Source: Hygrophila difformis (taxonomy: Eukaryota > Streptophyta > Magnoliopsida > Lamiales > Acanthaceae). From it: a DNA stretch of 64,000 nt. Under the pieces are notes generated by a model that was not told the origin of the DNA, did not search any database, and saw only the letters and a list, made by a program, of their open reading frames with translations. The translations under genes were made by a program, and so were the position numbers. The stretch covers positions 20,524,068 through 20,588,067 of the forward strand of contig JAOANR010000014.1 of the NCBI GenBank assembly GCA_030278955.1, written 5' to 3'. This document shows, in pieces, positions 10,181 through 22,124 of the stretch; within the stretch, counting starts at the first letter, position 1; every line of letters begins with the position of its first letter.

Positions 10181-10270
10181 TTTGGACGATTATACTCACC
10201 TTTTGTGCAGTACAAGACTTTTTGTATAAACATCAGAAGATTCTTCTCAATCTTTGTCAATTATACCCCT

Positions 10271-10919
10271 TTGTATATGTTACCCTTTGTCAATATAAAG
10301 AGTAGTTACATTGCATTTTGTTCTAGCATTGTTGGACATAAACCCAACTTTGCACCTTCAAGAACTAAATCCCACTCCTCTATGTACAAGCAACAACATA
10401 CTGAAATCTTGTCATGATGACCAAAAAAAGCCCCTCAGAAGCAAATATTGCAAGGCTAATCAAGAGTCTAGACCAATTAATTCTTATAGAACGCCCTAAA
10501 TCGGAAGTATCAAAATGCTCAAATAATAATAGAAAAAGATGTGTAGATGTATCATGTATGGGTCAAGTCATCATCATCATACAGAGTTACAATATCCAGA
10601 ATACACAAAGGTTATCTCAGAGAAAACTTGTAAATTTTACAAGGAGTAAAAACCATGTGGACTGCAGAATTAAGAAGACATGAATCTGTAATAATAAAAT
10701 TTTTTAGTTATGTCATTGTACAAAAAGAATTTCATATTAATACACAATATACAGGCACTGACAAGCAAGTTGCCTAGCATTGCTAAACCTCAAGTATAAT
10801 ACAACCCCGAGTATACCTTCAATCAGTTCTCTGTAAAAAATATCACATCAGCAATGGTGATATCAGGCCGTCACTGGAAATGGCAAAGACATACAGATTA
10901 TCTTGCAGAGATTTACACA
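10271..10919 (-). other. 3' flank / UTR of the transporter gene
   Basis: No coding sequence is seen. The reverse complement of about 10570-10910 matches 38064-38350, including agtgacg, gagaactgattga, ctcggggttgtattata and ttcttaaatttacaag. This supports a transcribed 3' region that was carried in the segmental duplication. Confidence 0.65.
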
Positions 10920-12675
10920 TCACGAAGGAATTATGCTGAACCGCCATTTACCCTCGTCCCTCTTTTCTTTAATATCATTTTTGACAATGGGAAACAACAA
11001 GAATGCAGCAAATAAAATCGAAACAATTAGCATGGCGAAAACACTGTTCCATCCTCTAGTTGAAATGTATCCAGCTAGAAGGGGCCCAAGCGCAGCACCC
11101 ACAGAACCAGTACCATCAATGATCGCAGTAACTGTAGCCAATCCGCGGGAATTATCTTTTGCTAGGCTCTGGGTACCAAGATCAGCAGCAACTGCTGTTG
11201 TTATTAGAGCATAAGGTCCGTTTACAAGCACACCGCACACAAACATCAGTGCTATGTTTGTGAGCATCGATATACTTCCATAAACGTGATATAGTATAAG
11301 GGTTGGGATTGATAGCAACAAAAATGTCAATGCTGTGATCGCACGAGCCTCAATCATATCAGATACAAAACCGGCTGAAATCCCACCAAAGACTCCTCCA
11401 ATGTCAAAGATAGTCGAGAGAATCCCAGCCGTTTTATGGGATAGATGCACTCCAGCAATGGCTGCAATTTACAATAAGTCAAGAACACAAACAAAAAGCA
11501 TGATAAATTTAAAGGCATAGCTAATCTTCAATACGAAAACTGAATCCATAACAATGTGAAATCATCTTCTAAACACCACTCCAAATTAACCCATAAATTT
11601 TCAGAATGCAATCAATCAATCTTTCTATAGCCAAAACTCTTTGACATGCCATAAAACAATATCAAAACAAAAAATCAAATGCATTTCAGAGTACAATACA
11701 GAAGATAAAGAAGATTGTTCAGGTACCTGTGTGTCTAATGTAAAAGGGCAACCAATACAAAAACGTGTACGCGACAAGCTTAGAGAAGAACAAGCAGAAT
11801 GCGTATGAAGCTACCTGTGGCAGCCTCCACGCGTCCAAGAAACTTATGGGAACCGAATCTTCCTCAACCTTCGACTCCACCACTGGCCCATCCACTGATG
11901 CAACCAATGCTATTCCTTCGTTGTTCATCTTACCATCCAAATCAAAACCAATACACTCGGGCTGCACAACCAGAAAAGAATAAACAAAAGCAGCCCCCAA
12001 CAACATGAGAATGCCCGGCACAACAAAAGACCAGCCCCATCCATAAACCAAAACTGCAGAAGCAACTAAAGACCCCACAATGTTACCTACAGAGGTGTGT
12101 GAATTCCAAATCCCCATTATTAACCCTCTCTTAGCCTTCCCAAACCAGTTCCCAACAACTGCAACCACACAAGGCCATCCTACAGACTGAAACAACCCAC
12201 AACATATTTGTATGAAAACAAAAGCACCAAAAGAATGCAGATCGAGGAAATACCCCAACCCAAATAGCACAACGAAAATGCCACTCCCCACCATCCCTAC
12301 GGTCAAGAAAAGCCTTAAATCAATCGAATCGGCAATGTGGCCCGAAAAATACATCCCAATGGCGTAGGTCAGCAGGAAGGAGAGATCGAGCTCCCCGAGA
12401 CGATGGGGGCCTTGGGGGCCGTCGAATGGCGCCCATCCAGTCTCGTTATGAGATGGGAATTGGGCGGCGCCAACTAGGGTTTGGTTAATTGGGGTTGTGA
12501 GGATGGATTTGACTATGCTGGGAGGTTTACGGGAAGCGTGGAAAGCGGCGTAGGCTGCGAAGGTGAGCAGCAAGATGAGGAATTGGTGGAATTTGAGGGT
12601 TCTTTCGGGGGACGTGAGGGTGGGAAACCATCTGAATCCCGGCGGAATCAGGAGGGATTGAGGGCGAGGAAGCAT
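10920..12675 (-). CDS. Glycerol-3-phosphate transporter-like MFS protein (SLC37/G3Pp family)
   Basis: Two exons, 12675-11727 and 11461-10920, are joined across a 265-bp GT..AG intron (496 aa, near the family's usual size of about 500). The product is a 12-helix major-facilitator protein. Landmarks are [11 protein letters not shown] after the first helix, [54 protein letters not shown], and [18 protein letters not shown] at the start of exon 2. These match plant putative glycerol-3-phosphate transporters, which exchange organic phosphate across membranes; direction and membrane are not shown by sequence. The central loop ([14 protein letters not shown]) is hydrophilic as in the family. Both exons are open, so it is probably functional. 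Fragments of its 3' end recur at 2786 and 38064. Confidence 0.9.
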
Positions 12676-13761
12676 CAGAATTATTGCAAAGGCTAAGAGG
12701 GTATGATCCCGAAGGGGATCGTAGAATCAATCACAGGAAGTTAGTCGTTGATTCTTGGAGTGAGTGGTGTGACTCTGTTCGGAGGGATTAAGCAGAGATC
12801 AGGGGAGAAAAAAGGGTTTGAGCGAGGGCGTTAGGTTGACCTTGAAATTCTTGATCGGAGGATTTTAGTTCGCCCAGTGCCCAATAAATGCGTTTACAGC
12901 AAGATTTGTCTTTTCAACTTGATTTGGTTTAAGGGTTGGCGTGGCGTCAAGTATGCGTCTCCTGAATCCTTATGGTCTCTGTAATGACATTTGCTAGTGT
13001 TTGGTAGGCGCAGATCACTAAAATTTCTCTCTTTTTAGTGATCACATTTAGTCATGTATGTGTGATGACTGCATTGTACTGTATGTGTTTGGTGCCGGCA
13101 ATAGTCACATTTGCTAGTGATCACACTAGCAAATTGTATGTGATGACTGCATTTGCTAGTGATCACGTCTGGGCACAAACGAAATCGGGTGCTCGTCGTT
13201 GTGGGGAGTGCTTTGGGTGCGGACAATAGCACGTATAGCTGTGATGGCTGAAAACCTAAAAATGAAGGTCAAGTATGGAGCGACACAGGCATATAAAAAA
13301 TGGATGATTACACTAGACATCTCCAAAGAAATAAATGATATATACTGCCTAGAATTGATAATTTTTTTTTGGTGAATAGAATTGATAATTGATTGTTCAT
13401 ATCTATATTTTTGGTAGTTTTGATCCATATCGCTTAAATTTCACCAGTTATGATTTATATTTTGTAAAAAAATAGCTAATTAATAATGTTCGTTTTTTTC
13501 ATCATGCATGAAGACACAAACATCACTCTAAATGCGCCATACATCATTTTATACCACCCCACCATCATTTTATTATCTTCTCCTGGACTATATTTGTGCA
13601 ATGGGGACCATACGTCCATACGCCTTCTTCTATCCGGGTCTCCATTGCTTCTGTGGTAGGATGTATATATTCTCTGTAATATAGTACCCGAAACACATGC
13701 AATGCCATCACCAAATTCTATGGAATAGCGTATGCAGTCATCACACCAACTATATTAGGCA
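12676..13761. other. Transporter upstream region and intergenic DNA
   Basis: The first 200 bp should hold the 5' UTR and promoter of the minus-strand transporter; I could not place a convincing TATA box. The block 12995-13190 contains repeated tttgctagtgatcac and gtgatgactgcat words and looks like a decayed repeat. No gene was seen. Confidence 0.5.
12995..13190. repeat. Local repeat rich in TGATCAC palindromes
   Basis: The words ttagtgatcac and ttgctagtgatcac occur at least four times and gtgatgactgcat twice, with gtgtttggt near both 13000 and 13085. It is probably a rearranged MITE, but no clean termini are visible. Confidence 0.45.
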
Positions 13762-14303
13762 TAGTTGTTAAGATCTCGATTCTTATTTAATGATCTTACG
13801 ATTTTACAATCACACCTCTCTAAAACGATCTTGATATTTGTAGGATCTTAAAATTAGTAAGATCTGGATAAAATCGTCATCCTGATCATAGAATCTTACG
13901 ATTTTATGGTCATACTCCCTTAAACGCTTCTACAATTTTACGATCATACCCAATTAAACGTATAAAATTTTTATAGGATTTTATAATTTGGGATCAAAGT
14001 AACTTTTTTTTTTTGTAATTTTAAACTTAAGAACTTGTACTCCTTATGTATGATGTGTAAAAAAACATAATATGTATGTGGAAATATTTTATGTTTAATT
14101 GTTATGTTTTTATACTGTATTGTATTAACTAACTTGCAAGATTAATAAACACACGAAATAATGCTTTTACTTGTTAGTATACATAATTGAGTTTATCCAT
14201 TATTGCAATTTCATAAAATCTTAGAATTTCGATTCAATCATACGATCCCGATCTTGCAAAGAGAAAAACAATTCTATATAGAATCTCGATCTTAACAACT
14301 TTG
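13762..14303. mobile_element. MULE-like non-autonomous element
   Basis: Termini tagttgttaagatctcgat and the inverted gatcttaacaactttg are flanked by near-identical 10-bp direct repeats at 13752-13761 (atattaggca) and 14304-14313 (atattagaca). The interior has repeated atcttacgatttta words and no coding. The target-duplication length fits Mutator-like elements (9-11 bp). Confidence 0.7.
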
Positions 14304-14436
14304 ATATTAGACATTAGATAAAACACACGTGAACATCACTATGTTGGGGAGATGACGGAGGTTGGCTGGTTGACATTACTTTACGAAGCGCACGAGTCAT
14401 TACAACACCTATAGGCAAAACGTCTAACTATTACAG

Positions 14437-14570
14437 TCATTACAAGAATTTTATATTATAGCGATCGAAATTTTTTGGTAAAATTCAGTTACTAAAGAAG
14501 TTAGCGACTAAAATTCGTTAGCTACCACAATTTTAGCAACCGAATCCGTAATTTTTATAGTAGTGACTAA
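14437..14570. mobile_element. Short CACTA-derived relic
   Basis: It begins cattacaagaatttta and ends ttttatagtagtga. Internal words gcgatcgaaattt and gcgactaaaattcg resemble CACTA subterminal repeats. The termini are degraded, so assignment is tentative. Confidence 0.4.
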
Positions 14571-15216
14571 CTCAATTGCTTGTCATGGTCTCGCCTTGTA
14601 GGTGGGTTGATTGCCACCCAATATGTTGGAGTAATATTGTTTATGGTGGATGGTGGGTCAATTGTATATGGGTCGGCGAGTTCTAACTTTCATTTGGCAG
14701 ATTGCATTACTAGAGCTTGCTGGCGTGGCATCATCCCATTGGTCCATGTGGCATGTAAAATCTTTCATTAACTTATCCAGGTGGCACTTCACGATTTATC
14801 AAATACTTTATTTAAAATTTAACAATTATTTTAAATATTTAATCTATTTAAAATATTAAAAAATAATTAAATTAATAGTTAAAAACATGTGTCGCACTTT
14901 TATTAGCGAATGAATTTTTAAGTGCTTACAACTATCATTACATTACTAAAGCCAAAATTCAACTTTTATTTCCTGGTTGGAATTTACGTTCCTGCATTTC
15001 ACTTCGTAGCTAACTAGTTAATTATAGTTTCTTTTTTAGATTTTTAGAGTAATTCCCCAACCCCGGCCCAAGAAATGTTCAACCATCTTGACAAATGACA
15101 AGTTCCTTTCCTCTTAAAAATCACTCCAAAGCGATTATCAATACACAATTTTCCCATTTTCTTTTTCAACAAACAACTTTAATTTGATTTCGATACTTCT
15201 TTATTTGTCTCCATTA
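14571..15216. other. Intergenic, nothing recognised
   Basis: AT-rich DNA with one short plus-strand frame (14580-14771) of no recognisable family. It ends at the target site TTGGC (15217-15221) of the Athila-like element. Confidence 0.5.
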
Positions 15217-15221
15217 TTGGC

Positions 15222-17975
15222 TGATAGCTGTCGTCTAACTACAAAAATAAATAATTCTACTCTTATAAAATAAATAGATAGTGATGAGTAGAGTCGTCTC
15301 CTCATGCACTACAAGAAAAAACGGATTTCCCGACCGAAAAATGCGGTCGGTAACACCAAAATACGGGTCGTTTCAGGGGTTACCGACCGCATTTTCGGTC
15401 GGTAATGTCGGTCGGAAATTCCTTGGTCCGAAATTTGCCGCCGACCAAAAAAAATTGCCGTCGGGGACCTGCCGACTGCGTTACCGACCGCACGTTGGTC
15501 GGCAAATTTCCCGACCGAATTACCGACCGAACATGCGGTCGGTAATATTTGGTCCCAAAAGGTCCCGTGGAAGTTTACCGACCGAATTACCGACCGCAAT
15601 TGCGGTCGGTAATTATTTTTTATGGAAAAAATGTGCCGAGGAGGGCTCGAACCAAGCCCCTCAACATCACCCAGCCACAACCCTGACTAGTTTGGCTAGC
15701 TCTCTAGCCCATCAATTATATTCCACCATATTTCCTATATGGTATACCTTCCCAAATATGTTGGGATAATTTATTGAAGAGAGGTCTCGAACTCGGGTCT
15801 GTCTCATGTCCCCTCGCGCGTGTACCACTTGTGCCCCCATGTTTCATGTCATCATATGAAGTGTTTTATATATAACCTATATAAATACATATATACATAT
15901 AAATGTGTAATTAGAAACTAAATTAAAATATAAAAATAAAAACTAAAATTATATATAAAAGCTAAAATTATATTAATTAAATAATAAAGAGAATTCAATA
16001 ATTAAATAAAATAGAAGTATAAAATAAAATTAATTAAATAAAAAAAAATAAAATCAATAAATTAAATAAAATAATAAGATCATTTCAAAATTAAGATAAA
16101 TATAATTTAATATATAAATAACTGAATAATTGAATTATAAAATAAATAAATAATTAAATGATAAAATAAATAAATAAAGGAATACTTAAAATTCTAAAAA
16201 TAATCAAAGAAACAATTAATAAAAATATTAAATAAATAAAAAAAATTGGAAAAAATTTTAGCGACCGCAATTTCGGTCGGTAATCTGGTCGGTAAATTAT
16301 ATTATTGTTTTTAAAAATAATAAAAATTAAAAAAATGGTAAAAAAAATTACCGACCGCAATTTCGGTCGGTAATGCGGTCGGTAACGCCGACCGATTTTT
16401 TTGTGGTCGGTGTTTTGGTCGCCAAAAAACTCCCTACGCAATAATGGAAATATTTTTCCCGACCACCATTTCGGTCGGGAATGCGATCGGTAATAACGAC
16501 CCGTCCTTGTTCGGTCGGTAATTGCGGTCGGGAATCAGCAGATTTCTTGTAGTGATGGATTCAAACGAAATATTAATTATGATTAACTACAATGATAAAA
16601 TGGGGGTTTTTGATTTTAACTAATGCTAAGAAAATAAAATAAAATAAAATAGAAGAATAAAATAAAATAAAATAGAAGAATAAAATTAAATAAGCAGGAG
16701 AAGGTAGGACACAATGGAAAGTATACGAAATCTAATAATGAGAAATACTTAGCTTAGGACTTGAACTCGGCGGATTGGAATTGGATTTATTGTTGATCAT
16801 TGACAATTATTCCCTTAGCCTATTAAATAAATTAGTTATAGTCACTCGGCAACCGCTCCGTGACCAACTTTTCCTTACTTGATCGGTGAACAAGGCACGT
16901 CCGTTATTCACTTCCCTAACCGAATTAAGATCCTAGGTACGACCATAGAAGTACTTATCCGATTGCATTTAAACCCTAGAAAAGCCTAATTCAAAGGGAT
17001 GAACCTAACTACGCGGTTGATTCTCTCAATTGATTCCATGATTCCCTAGAGCTTTAATTCTCTAGTTGTTACTAAATTAGATTAAAGTACAATTACACGG
17101 ACACCAATCTAATTATAACGGTAAAATTCCTAAGCCAATCAACTATGTGCGCATCATAATCAATCAAGATAAGAACTCATGTCGTGAAAATAGAAATCAT
17201 GAAAATACTTAATAGTCAAAGGAAATTAAACATTCAAAACATATCAAGCCTCACAACGGCAATCCAATCCCAACACGGGGTTCAATTCTAAGCTAGATAA
17301 AAGTAACTACTCACTAAACATGAAAACAAGAACAAAACATAAAATAGTATTCATGACAAACTCAATGTGCTAAGGAAAATAGAACTCCAAGAATCTCCAA
17401 GTCTCCAGCTGCGTCTCCCGTCTTCCAGGCCAAGTTGATATTCTCCAGCAACCAAGTCTTCTTCAAAACAGCAGCAACAAGATGATTTTAACCTCTCCCC
17501 AGTCCCAATTTTCGTCCAGCAGCAGCACCCGGAGAATAGGTAAGAAATTTCACCAAATCTACAAGTTTCATTCTTTTCCAATTTGTTTCATTCTTTAAAA
17601 AATCTTGATCTCTCTTTTGGAAACAAGTATCCCAACCACAAGGTGCCTTCCAGGATCTCAATATATCTTGAATTGAGTCTTGAAATTCGTCCACATCATC
17701 AGCCAATTCGCCCGGACACGTAAGCACTCGAGTTGGAAACACATCAGCATCAACCTTTGTACAACAGCTCAGACCACTTCTCTTGCGTATGGGCACACGT
17801 CCTGAAGCTTCTTCAAAATTAGCCCAATTTGATGTCTTTCTCAAGCCAAGCTCCATATCCACTCACTTTAATACCTGAAATGCAAAATACTCCAATAAGA
17901 CACCACAATGGATCAATACTCATCAATATACCCCATGGAATCATGTAAATTATAAGCACAAAATGATGGATATCA
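15222..17975 (-). repeat. 3' LTR of the Athila-like element (interrupted by CACTA)
   Basis: Matches 22125-23601 along its length once the CACTA insert (15307-16554) and its ATG duplication are set aside. It begins (minus strand) TGATATCCATC and ends GACAGCTATCA. Frames of about 124 aa at 17488-17862 recur in the other LTR at 23116-23490, but nothing suggests they are proteins. Confidence 0.92.
15307..16554. mobile_element. Non-autonomous CACTA (En/Spm) transposon
   Basis: Starts CACTACAAGAAAAAA and ends tttcttgtagtg, with a 3-bp ATG duplication at 15304-15306 and 16555-16557. Subterminal regions carry many copies of gaccgca/tgcggtcggtaa in both orientations, the transposase-binding layout typical of CACTA. 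The interior (15850-16250) is AT-rich and non-coding. The empty site is visible in the sister LTR near 22209. Confidence 0.95.
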
Positions 17976-19720
17976 ATCCCCCCACACCTACTTCATGCTT
18001 GCCCTCAAGCATGCCATCAAGTCAAAACAAAGACACCACAAGTCAAGATCCATTTCAATCATGCCAATAACTCAATTGCACAACATGTATGCCCAACAAT
18101 GCTCTCACCGGATGAGGAATATATAAAAGTGCTCACTCACTCTCAAGTGTATAGGTTAAGTGTTTACGCTCAAAGCACATGAAAGAAAAACACCAATTCC
18201 ATAAATTTGCACATCAATCAAATCAAACCACAATCATAAAGTAGCAACTAGCAATCAAAGGGTCTTTATTCAAGGTTATAACGGGGCCATGGTTGGGGTA
18301 GGAAAAAGGATACAAAGGCTAAGGAATCGAGGATCAACTCAAAGAGACTTGTACACGATAACATCAAATGCTAATTAATAAACTTCTCGAATATCCACCA
18401 AGCATCAGAACACAGGACTGCAACAATCACGAAGTCACTACCCCTCTCTTTTTTCTTTTCTTTTCTTTTTTTTTTGGTAGGAGAGAAATTTTAATATCCG
18501 ACATTGCGGACGAAACTTCAACTCTTTTGTTCTTGACACCAGGTCATAGGAACAAGGCACAAGCCTGCTACCCTTTTCTTTCTTTTTTTTTTTTTTAAGA
18601 GAGGGGCAGAATTCAAATCAGGATGTCTTCCAAGAATCTTCAACAGTAACAATGATGACAACAACATCTCATCAATTTAGCACTATTGACATACAAGCTC
18701 AAAGAAGTAATCCTCAATTCCAGGTTCAAGCAGACAGGCTCAATAGAAATAAAAGGCTAATGGTTAGAGGGTTAGTGTTTAACAAAGAAAAAGGATTATT
18801 AGGCTCAGAGGGGTTCACTAGTTGGAAAAACATGGGTGGGTAAGTGTATAAGGCCAATGGGGTAAAATCCTAGTGCCCAAATCATTTTGCCAGAATACTA
18901 CAATATGAAGAGTTCACATGCATTTTTGTGCAAAGTCAGGAATGGTGCAATTCTCATGTTCCCACATCAAGAAAAATGAGCACATAATAATGAAGAAAAT
19001 AAGGCTCAAATCTCACCATAGGGACAAAATAGCAAGTCAGGCATACTTATTGACAATCAAATCCTGGACTAGATCAAAACTTCAAACAACAAGCAATCAT
19101 CAAAATTTTGACAAGAAGGCAAGCAGGGGCATTTACAGAGATGATTGCAAGACATAATATGGAATCCCCCTACATCTAAACTTGGCAGTGTCCTCAATGC
19201 CATAAAGAAAAGATGAAGAAAAATGAAAGCAGGAAAGAAGAGAAGCAATGAAGAATGCAAAAGAACAAGTGTAGGGTAGAAGGGCATCCCTGAAAAGTGC
19301 ATTATCGGCCAGGAGGAACGTGCCCGAAGAAGGTAACAGGGGGGATGGGCGGTGGCAGCATGTGTAGTGATGGATGTGCCTTGAACAATATCCTTGTGCG
19401 TGCCCATATGACCTGTAGCAGGCCCCCTCCCAAATTAATTAGCAAAATCAATGAGTAAATGGCTTGCGCGTGCCCACGCAACCTGCAGCCAAGCAAAAAT
19501 CCCCAATTCTGCATGATCTAGGCTGGAGAACCAAGAATTATCCATCTTCCTACAAATAAACAAGTGAATGTCATGATAGAACACCAAAAATTCGAAAGAA
19601 GTAAAATAGTAAACACTTGGGTTGCCTCCCAAGAAGCGCCTTTCTTTAACGTTTTTGGCTAGACACTCTATGGCTCAATGGTCATTTAATGCAATCAACA
19701 AAAGCAACAAGCTCCTCCCT
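17976..19720 (-). other. Non-coding 3' internal region of the Athila-like element
   Basis: Contains the purine tract next to the 3' LTR, polypyrimidine runs near 18450 and 18590, and the words ccccctacatctaaactt and tgtcctcaatgcc that are usual in this lineage's non-coding region. No pol motifs could be found. Confidence 0.6.
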
Positions 19721-21977
19721 TTAAACACCAAATCCAGCAATGTAGCGCTTAAGTCGGGGCATATTGGCCTTGGATTTCTTTTCCATCTTCTTCTGCTTCC
19801 TAACCACATTTGCATCCAGAAAATATATTTTATCTCTTGAAGCTTGAATCCACTTTTCTTCCTTGGTAGGGGGAAGAGAGGCATCAAATAACTGTGGTGG
19901 ACCTTTTCCATTCAGCCGAAAGGTTCCTTGCATGCTATGATCAAGAACATCCACTCTATATAAAGCATTAGATTCCATGGGATATTTCTCATCATTAAAT
20001 ATATTAATTTTCACTTCTTCCCCATCAAATGCCATAGTAAGTGTACCCTTCTTAACATCAATTTTTGTTTCAGCAGTGCACATGAAGGGTCTTCCAAGTA
20101 AGACAGGGGAGGGATTTGGGGAATTATCATCATGCATGTCAAGCACATAAAAAATAAACAGGAAAAATCAATCCATTCACTTGAACTAGGACATCTTCTA
20201 TCATACCTTCAGGATAAGCATTTGTCCTATTAGCTAATTGAATTATAATTCCCGTTTCTTTCAAGTTACCCAAATTCAAATTTTTATACACAGAAAAAGG
20301 CATAACATTAATTGCAGCACCAAGATCCAACATAGCCTTTTTAATTTCCATTTTCCCAATTTTGCAGGGAACTAAAAACATACCTGGGTCACCACATTTT
20401 GGTGGAAGTTTGCGTTGAAGCACAGCAGACACGGCCTCTCCAGCTATGATCTTTTCATCCCCACGAAGCCTTTTCTTATTAGTGCACAACTCCTTTAAAA
20501 ATTTTGCATAACATGGGATTTGCTGGATGGCATCCAGGAGGGGAATATTTAGCTCCACTTTCTTGAATAGCTCCATAATCTCCTTATTTTTATTGCTCTT
20601 GGGAGGTCTGGCCAACCTGCTAGGAAAAGGAGCAGCATTAGTAGCAGGTAATTGAGAACTTTCATTGACTAAAGTTTTAGAAGAGAGTTTCTCATCCTTC
20701 TCAATTTCTTTCTCAATTGATTCTTCATCTTTGTTGTTCCTTCCAGCAGCCACTTCAGGTCTTGCCAACTCCTTCCCATTGCGTAGCATCATGGCACTCA
20801 CATTGCGTGGATTAATTTCAGGTTGTGCAGGTAATTTCCCTTTTTCACGCTCCCTGGATTCGCGCACCTCCCTGGTCAGTTGAGCCATTTGATCTTCAAA
20901 ATTCTTAATGCTGGTGCGCGCATCCTGTTGAAATTGCAAAGTGTTAGATGCCATGGATTTAACTATATCGTGTAAAGACATGCCTGCTTTGCCTTGAGGA
21001 GGTGGGCGATTTTGTTGTTGGTTAGCAGGTTGGAAATTATTTGAGGAGTTTCCATAGCGAAGGTTTGGATGATCACGCCACCCTGTGTTGAATGTTTGGG
21101 AAAATGGATCATGGTCCGTTCGAGGTACAAATCCTGCTGCATTTACACCAACTTCCTGGTGCAAGGTTGGACACTCATCCGTGGCATGGCCAGTATGGTA
21201 GCAAATTCCACAAGCTTTAACTTGGGCTTGTCCTACAGCAATTTATCTAACAAAGACAGTTAATTTTAAAAGTTGTTGTTGAATAGAATGCGAATTTACC
21301 TCAGATGCCTCTGTAACTCTAACAACTTTATCCCGAGATCCAAACTGTTGGGTGTACTCAGCAGATGTTTGAATCATTTCCCATGCTTCTGCTGGTGTTT
21401 TCTTCATCAGGGACCCTCCACAAGCCGAATCCAGGAGTCTCCTTTCCATGTTAGTAAGACCATCATAAAAATATTGGATTAGTAATGACTCAGGAATTTG
21501 ATGATGCTGACATTTAGTAATTAATTTATTGAAACGCTCCCAATACTCATAAAGAGATTGTCCCTGAGATTGAGTGATTCCACAAATTTCTTTGCGCAAG
21601 GTAGAAGCTCGGGAGGCAGGGAAAAATTCTTCCAGGAATTTCGTATGCAAGTCCGCCCATGTTTCAATACTTCCAGCAGGTAAATGGTATAGCCATTCCT
21701 TAGCAGCATCTCTCAAGGAAAAAGGAAAAGCACGAAGGCGGATTTGATCATCAGTGACGCCTCTCGGTTTCATGCTCAAGCAAATAACATCAAATTCTTG
21801 CAAGTGCCTGTGCATCTCTTCTCCTGAAAGTCCATGAAAAACAGGAAGCAAATGAATTAAACCCGTTTTAAGTCCAAAATCAGTATTAGCGGGAAGAGCA
21901 GGAAAGGTAATGCAAAGAGGTTGCTGAGCCAAGTTAGGCGCAGCTAATTCCTGGAGAGCGCGTTGGTCTTCAGCCAT
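19721..21977 (-). pseudogene. Athila-like gag and aspartic protease, broken
   Basis: Gag starts at 21977. It contains the capsid block (IRLRAFPFSLRDAAKEWLY, then FPASRASTLRKEICGI, then ESLLIQYFYDGL), and after a stop at 21243-21245 a CX2CX4HX4C zinc knuckle in the same frame near 21190. The frame continues into an aspartic protease with a DLGA active-site motif (family usually D-S/T/L-GA) near 20320. A second break occurs at about 20145, where a run of six T shifts the frame; the downstream frame 20146-19721 holds the conserved LLGRPF block. The coding ends without reverse transcriptase. In autonomous relatives these products form the particle and process the polyprotein. Confidence 0.85.
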
Positions 21978-22100
21978 CTCTTCTTCAAATTCTTCACTCT
22001 CGTCGTTGCTTAGCTCACTACCAGACGTAGTAGCTAAACCAGGGGAAAAAATAGTAAATATAATAATAGCAACTAACCACAGAATAATAAATCAATCTGA

Positions 22101-22123
22101 ATCCCCGGCAACGGCACCAAAAT
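22101..22123 (-). promoter_or_regulatory. Primer-binding site, tRNA-Asp type
   Basis: Reads atccccggcaacggcacca on plus, immediately inside the 5' LTR. The minus strand is therefore complementary to the 3' end of plant tRNA-Asp with about one mismatch (cggcgcca expected). This fits the Athila lineage. Confidence 0.75.
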
Positions 22124-22124
22124 T

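Larger units (their letters stand above)
9741..10270. repeat. Direct repeat copy B (interrupted by plastid-like DNA)
   Basis: The flanks 9741-9853 and 10183-10270 match 4008-4240. The interruption starts after atagggtat and ends before ggacgattata. This copy leads into the 3' flank of the transporter gene. Confidence 0.8.

Noticed and set aside
9852..10182. Functional clpP or petB gene
   Set aside because: Only about 61 and 20 codons remain, no start or stop context, in opposite orientations.
15281..15769. Plus-strand 162-aa frame
   Set aside because: Spans the CACTA subterminal repeats; the protein is a translation of repeated gaccgaatt-type words.
17488..17862. 124-aa frame conserved in both LTRs as a gene
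   Set aside because: Conservation is explained by the LTRs being recent copies; no family resemblance.
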